Virus record (IMG/VR): IMGVR_UViG_3300027782_002495
Location: 1 to 48,129 of that record
From: a virus
Length of the DNA stretch: 48,129 nucleotides
Reading direction: 5' to 3' (one strand)
Under the pieces are notes generated by a model that searched no databases, had not been told where the DNA came from, and was given only the letters and a program-made list of their open reading frames with translations. The position numbers and the translations under genes are program-made. How positions within the stretch are numbered: position 1 is the stretch's first letter; every line of letters begins with the position of its first letter. Of this stretch, positions 48,116 through 48,129 are shown piece after piece.

Positions 48116-48129
48116 ATCATAAAGGGTTT

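Noticed and set aside
1-48129. CRISPR arrays, insertion sequences, integrase or attachment sites
   Set aside because: No regularly spaced repeats, transposase or recombinase motifs were seen. The only short repeats are promoter motifs and one 9-bp direct repeat.

Overview
The window is part of the genome of a T4-like myovirus (tailed dsDNA phage) of a Gram-negative bacterium. Evidence is the T4 core set in T4/cyanomyovirus-like order: gp23 capsid, UvsY, UvsW, late sigma factor gp55, gp47/gp46, gp45-gp44-gp62-RegA. It also carries accessory genes common in aquatic T4-like phages (CobS-like ATPase, peptide deformylase, Hsp20). DNA is AT-rich, genes are packed with 4-20 nt overlaps, and T4-type late promoters (TATAAATA) sit between genes. 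No photosynthesis gene is visible, so the host cannot be named. Lipid A-type and O-antigen-type enzymes suggest an LPS-bearing host.

Layout. (a) 1-2704: end of gp23, terminator, late promoter, a tail-tube-fold protein and a glycosyltransferase. (b) 2708-5595: uvsY, uvsW, an Sm-like protein and gp55, with a consensus sigma70 promoter inside uvsW. (c) 5579-13721: an operon behind a sigma70-type promoter with QueE, FolE, an exonuclease, a GT-B glycosyltransferase, a DpdA-type transglycosylase, a second GT-B enzyme, a GalE-like epimerase and QueD. This is a 7-deazaguanine DNA-modification pathway interleaved with sugar-transfer genes. (d) 13725-17452: gp47, gp46, peptide deformylase and an unknown. 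(e) 17460-20869: a metalloprotease/VWA protein and a CobS-like AAA+ ATPase, each with its own extended -10 promoter. (f) 20925-35821: a roughly 15 kb sugar island behind a terminator and a late promoter. It encodes GDP-fucose/colitose-type synthesis, a 3,6-dideoxyhexose/branched-sugar-like set (RmlB-like, RfbH/E1-like, ThDP enzyme, reductases), at least six glycosyltransferase-like proteins and a methyltransferase. (g) 35809-39641: DUF3310, clamp and clamp loader, with an FkbM-type methyltransferase and a membrane protein inserted, then RegA. (h) 39646-42524: late promoters, a GC-richer structured RNA candidate, Hsp20, tiny proteins, a second Sm-like protein, a tRNA(CAU), a lipoprotein and an S11 D,D-peptidase. 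(i) 42606-48129, minus strand: coiled-coil, membrane and secreted proteins plus an LpxH-like phosphoesterase and a GT2 enzyme.

The most interesting proposal is that region (c) makes a sugar-decorated 7-deazaguanine in phage DNA. The DpdA-like protein and the glycosyltransferase just before it end in nearly the same short tail (SLEDLFA and SLESLFA), which resembles sliding-clamp-binding tails. Region (f), by contrast, is placed for late expression and looks like an O-antigen-style pathway for virion or cell-surface glycans. Both are inferences from gene content, motifs and promoter type. No database search was run.
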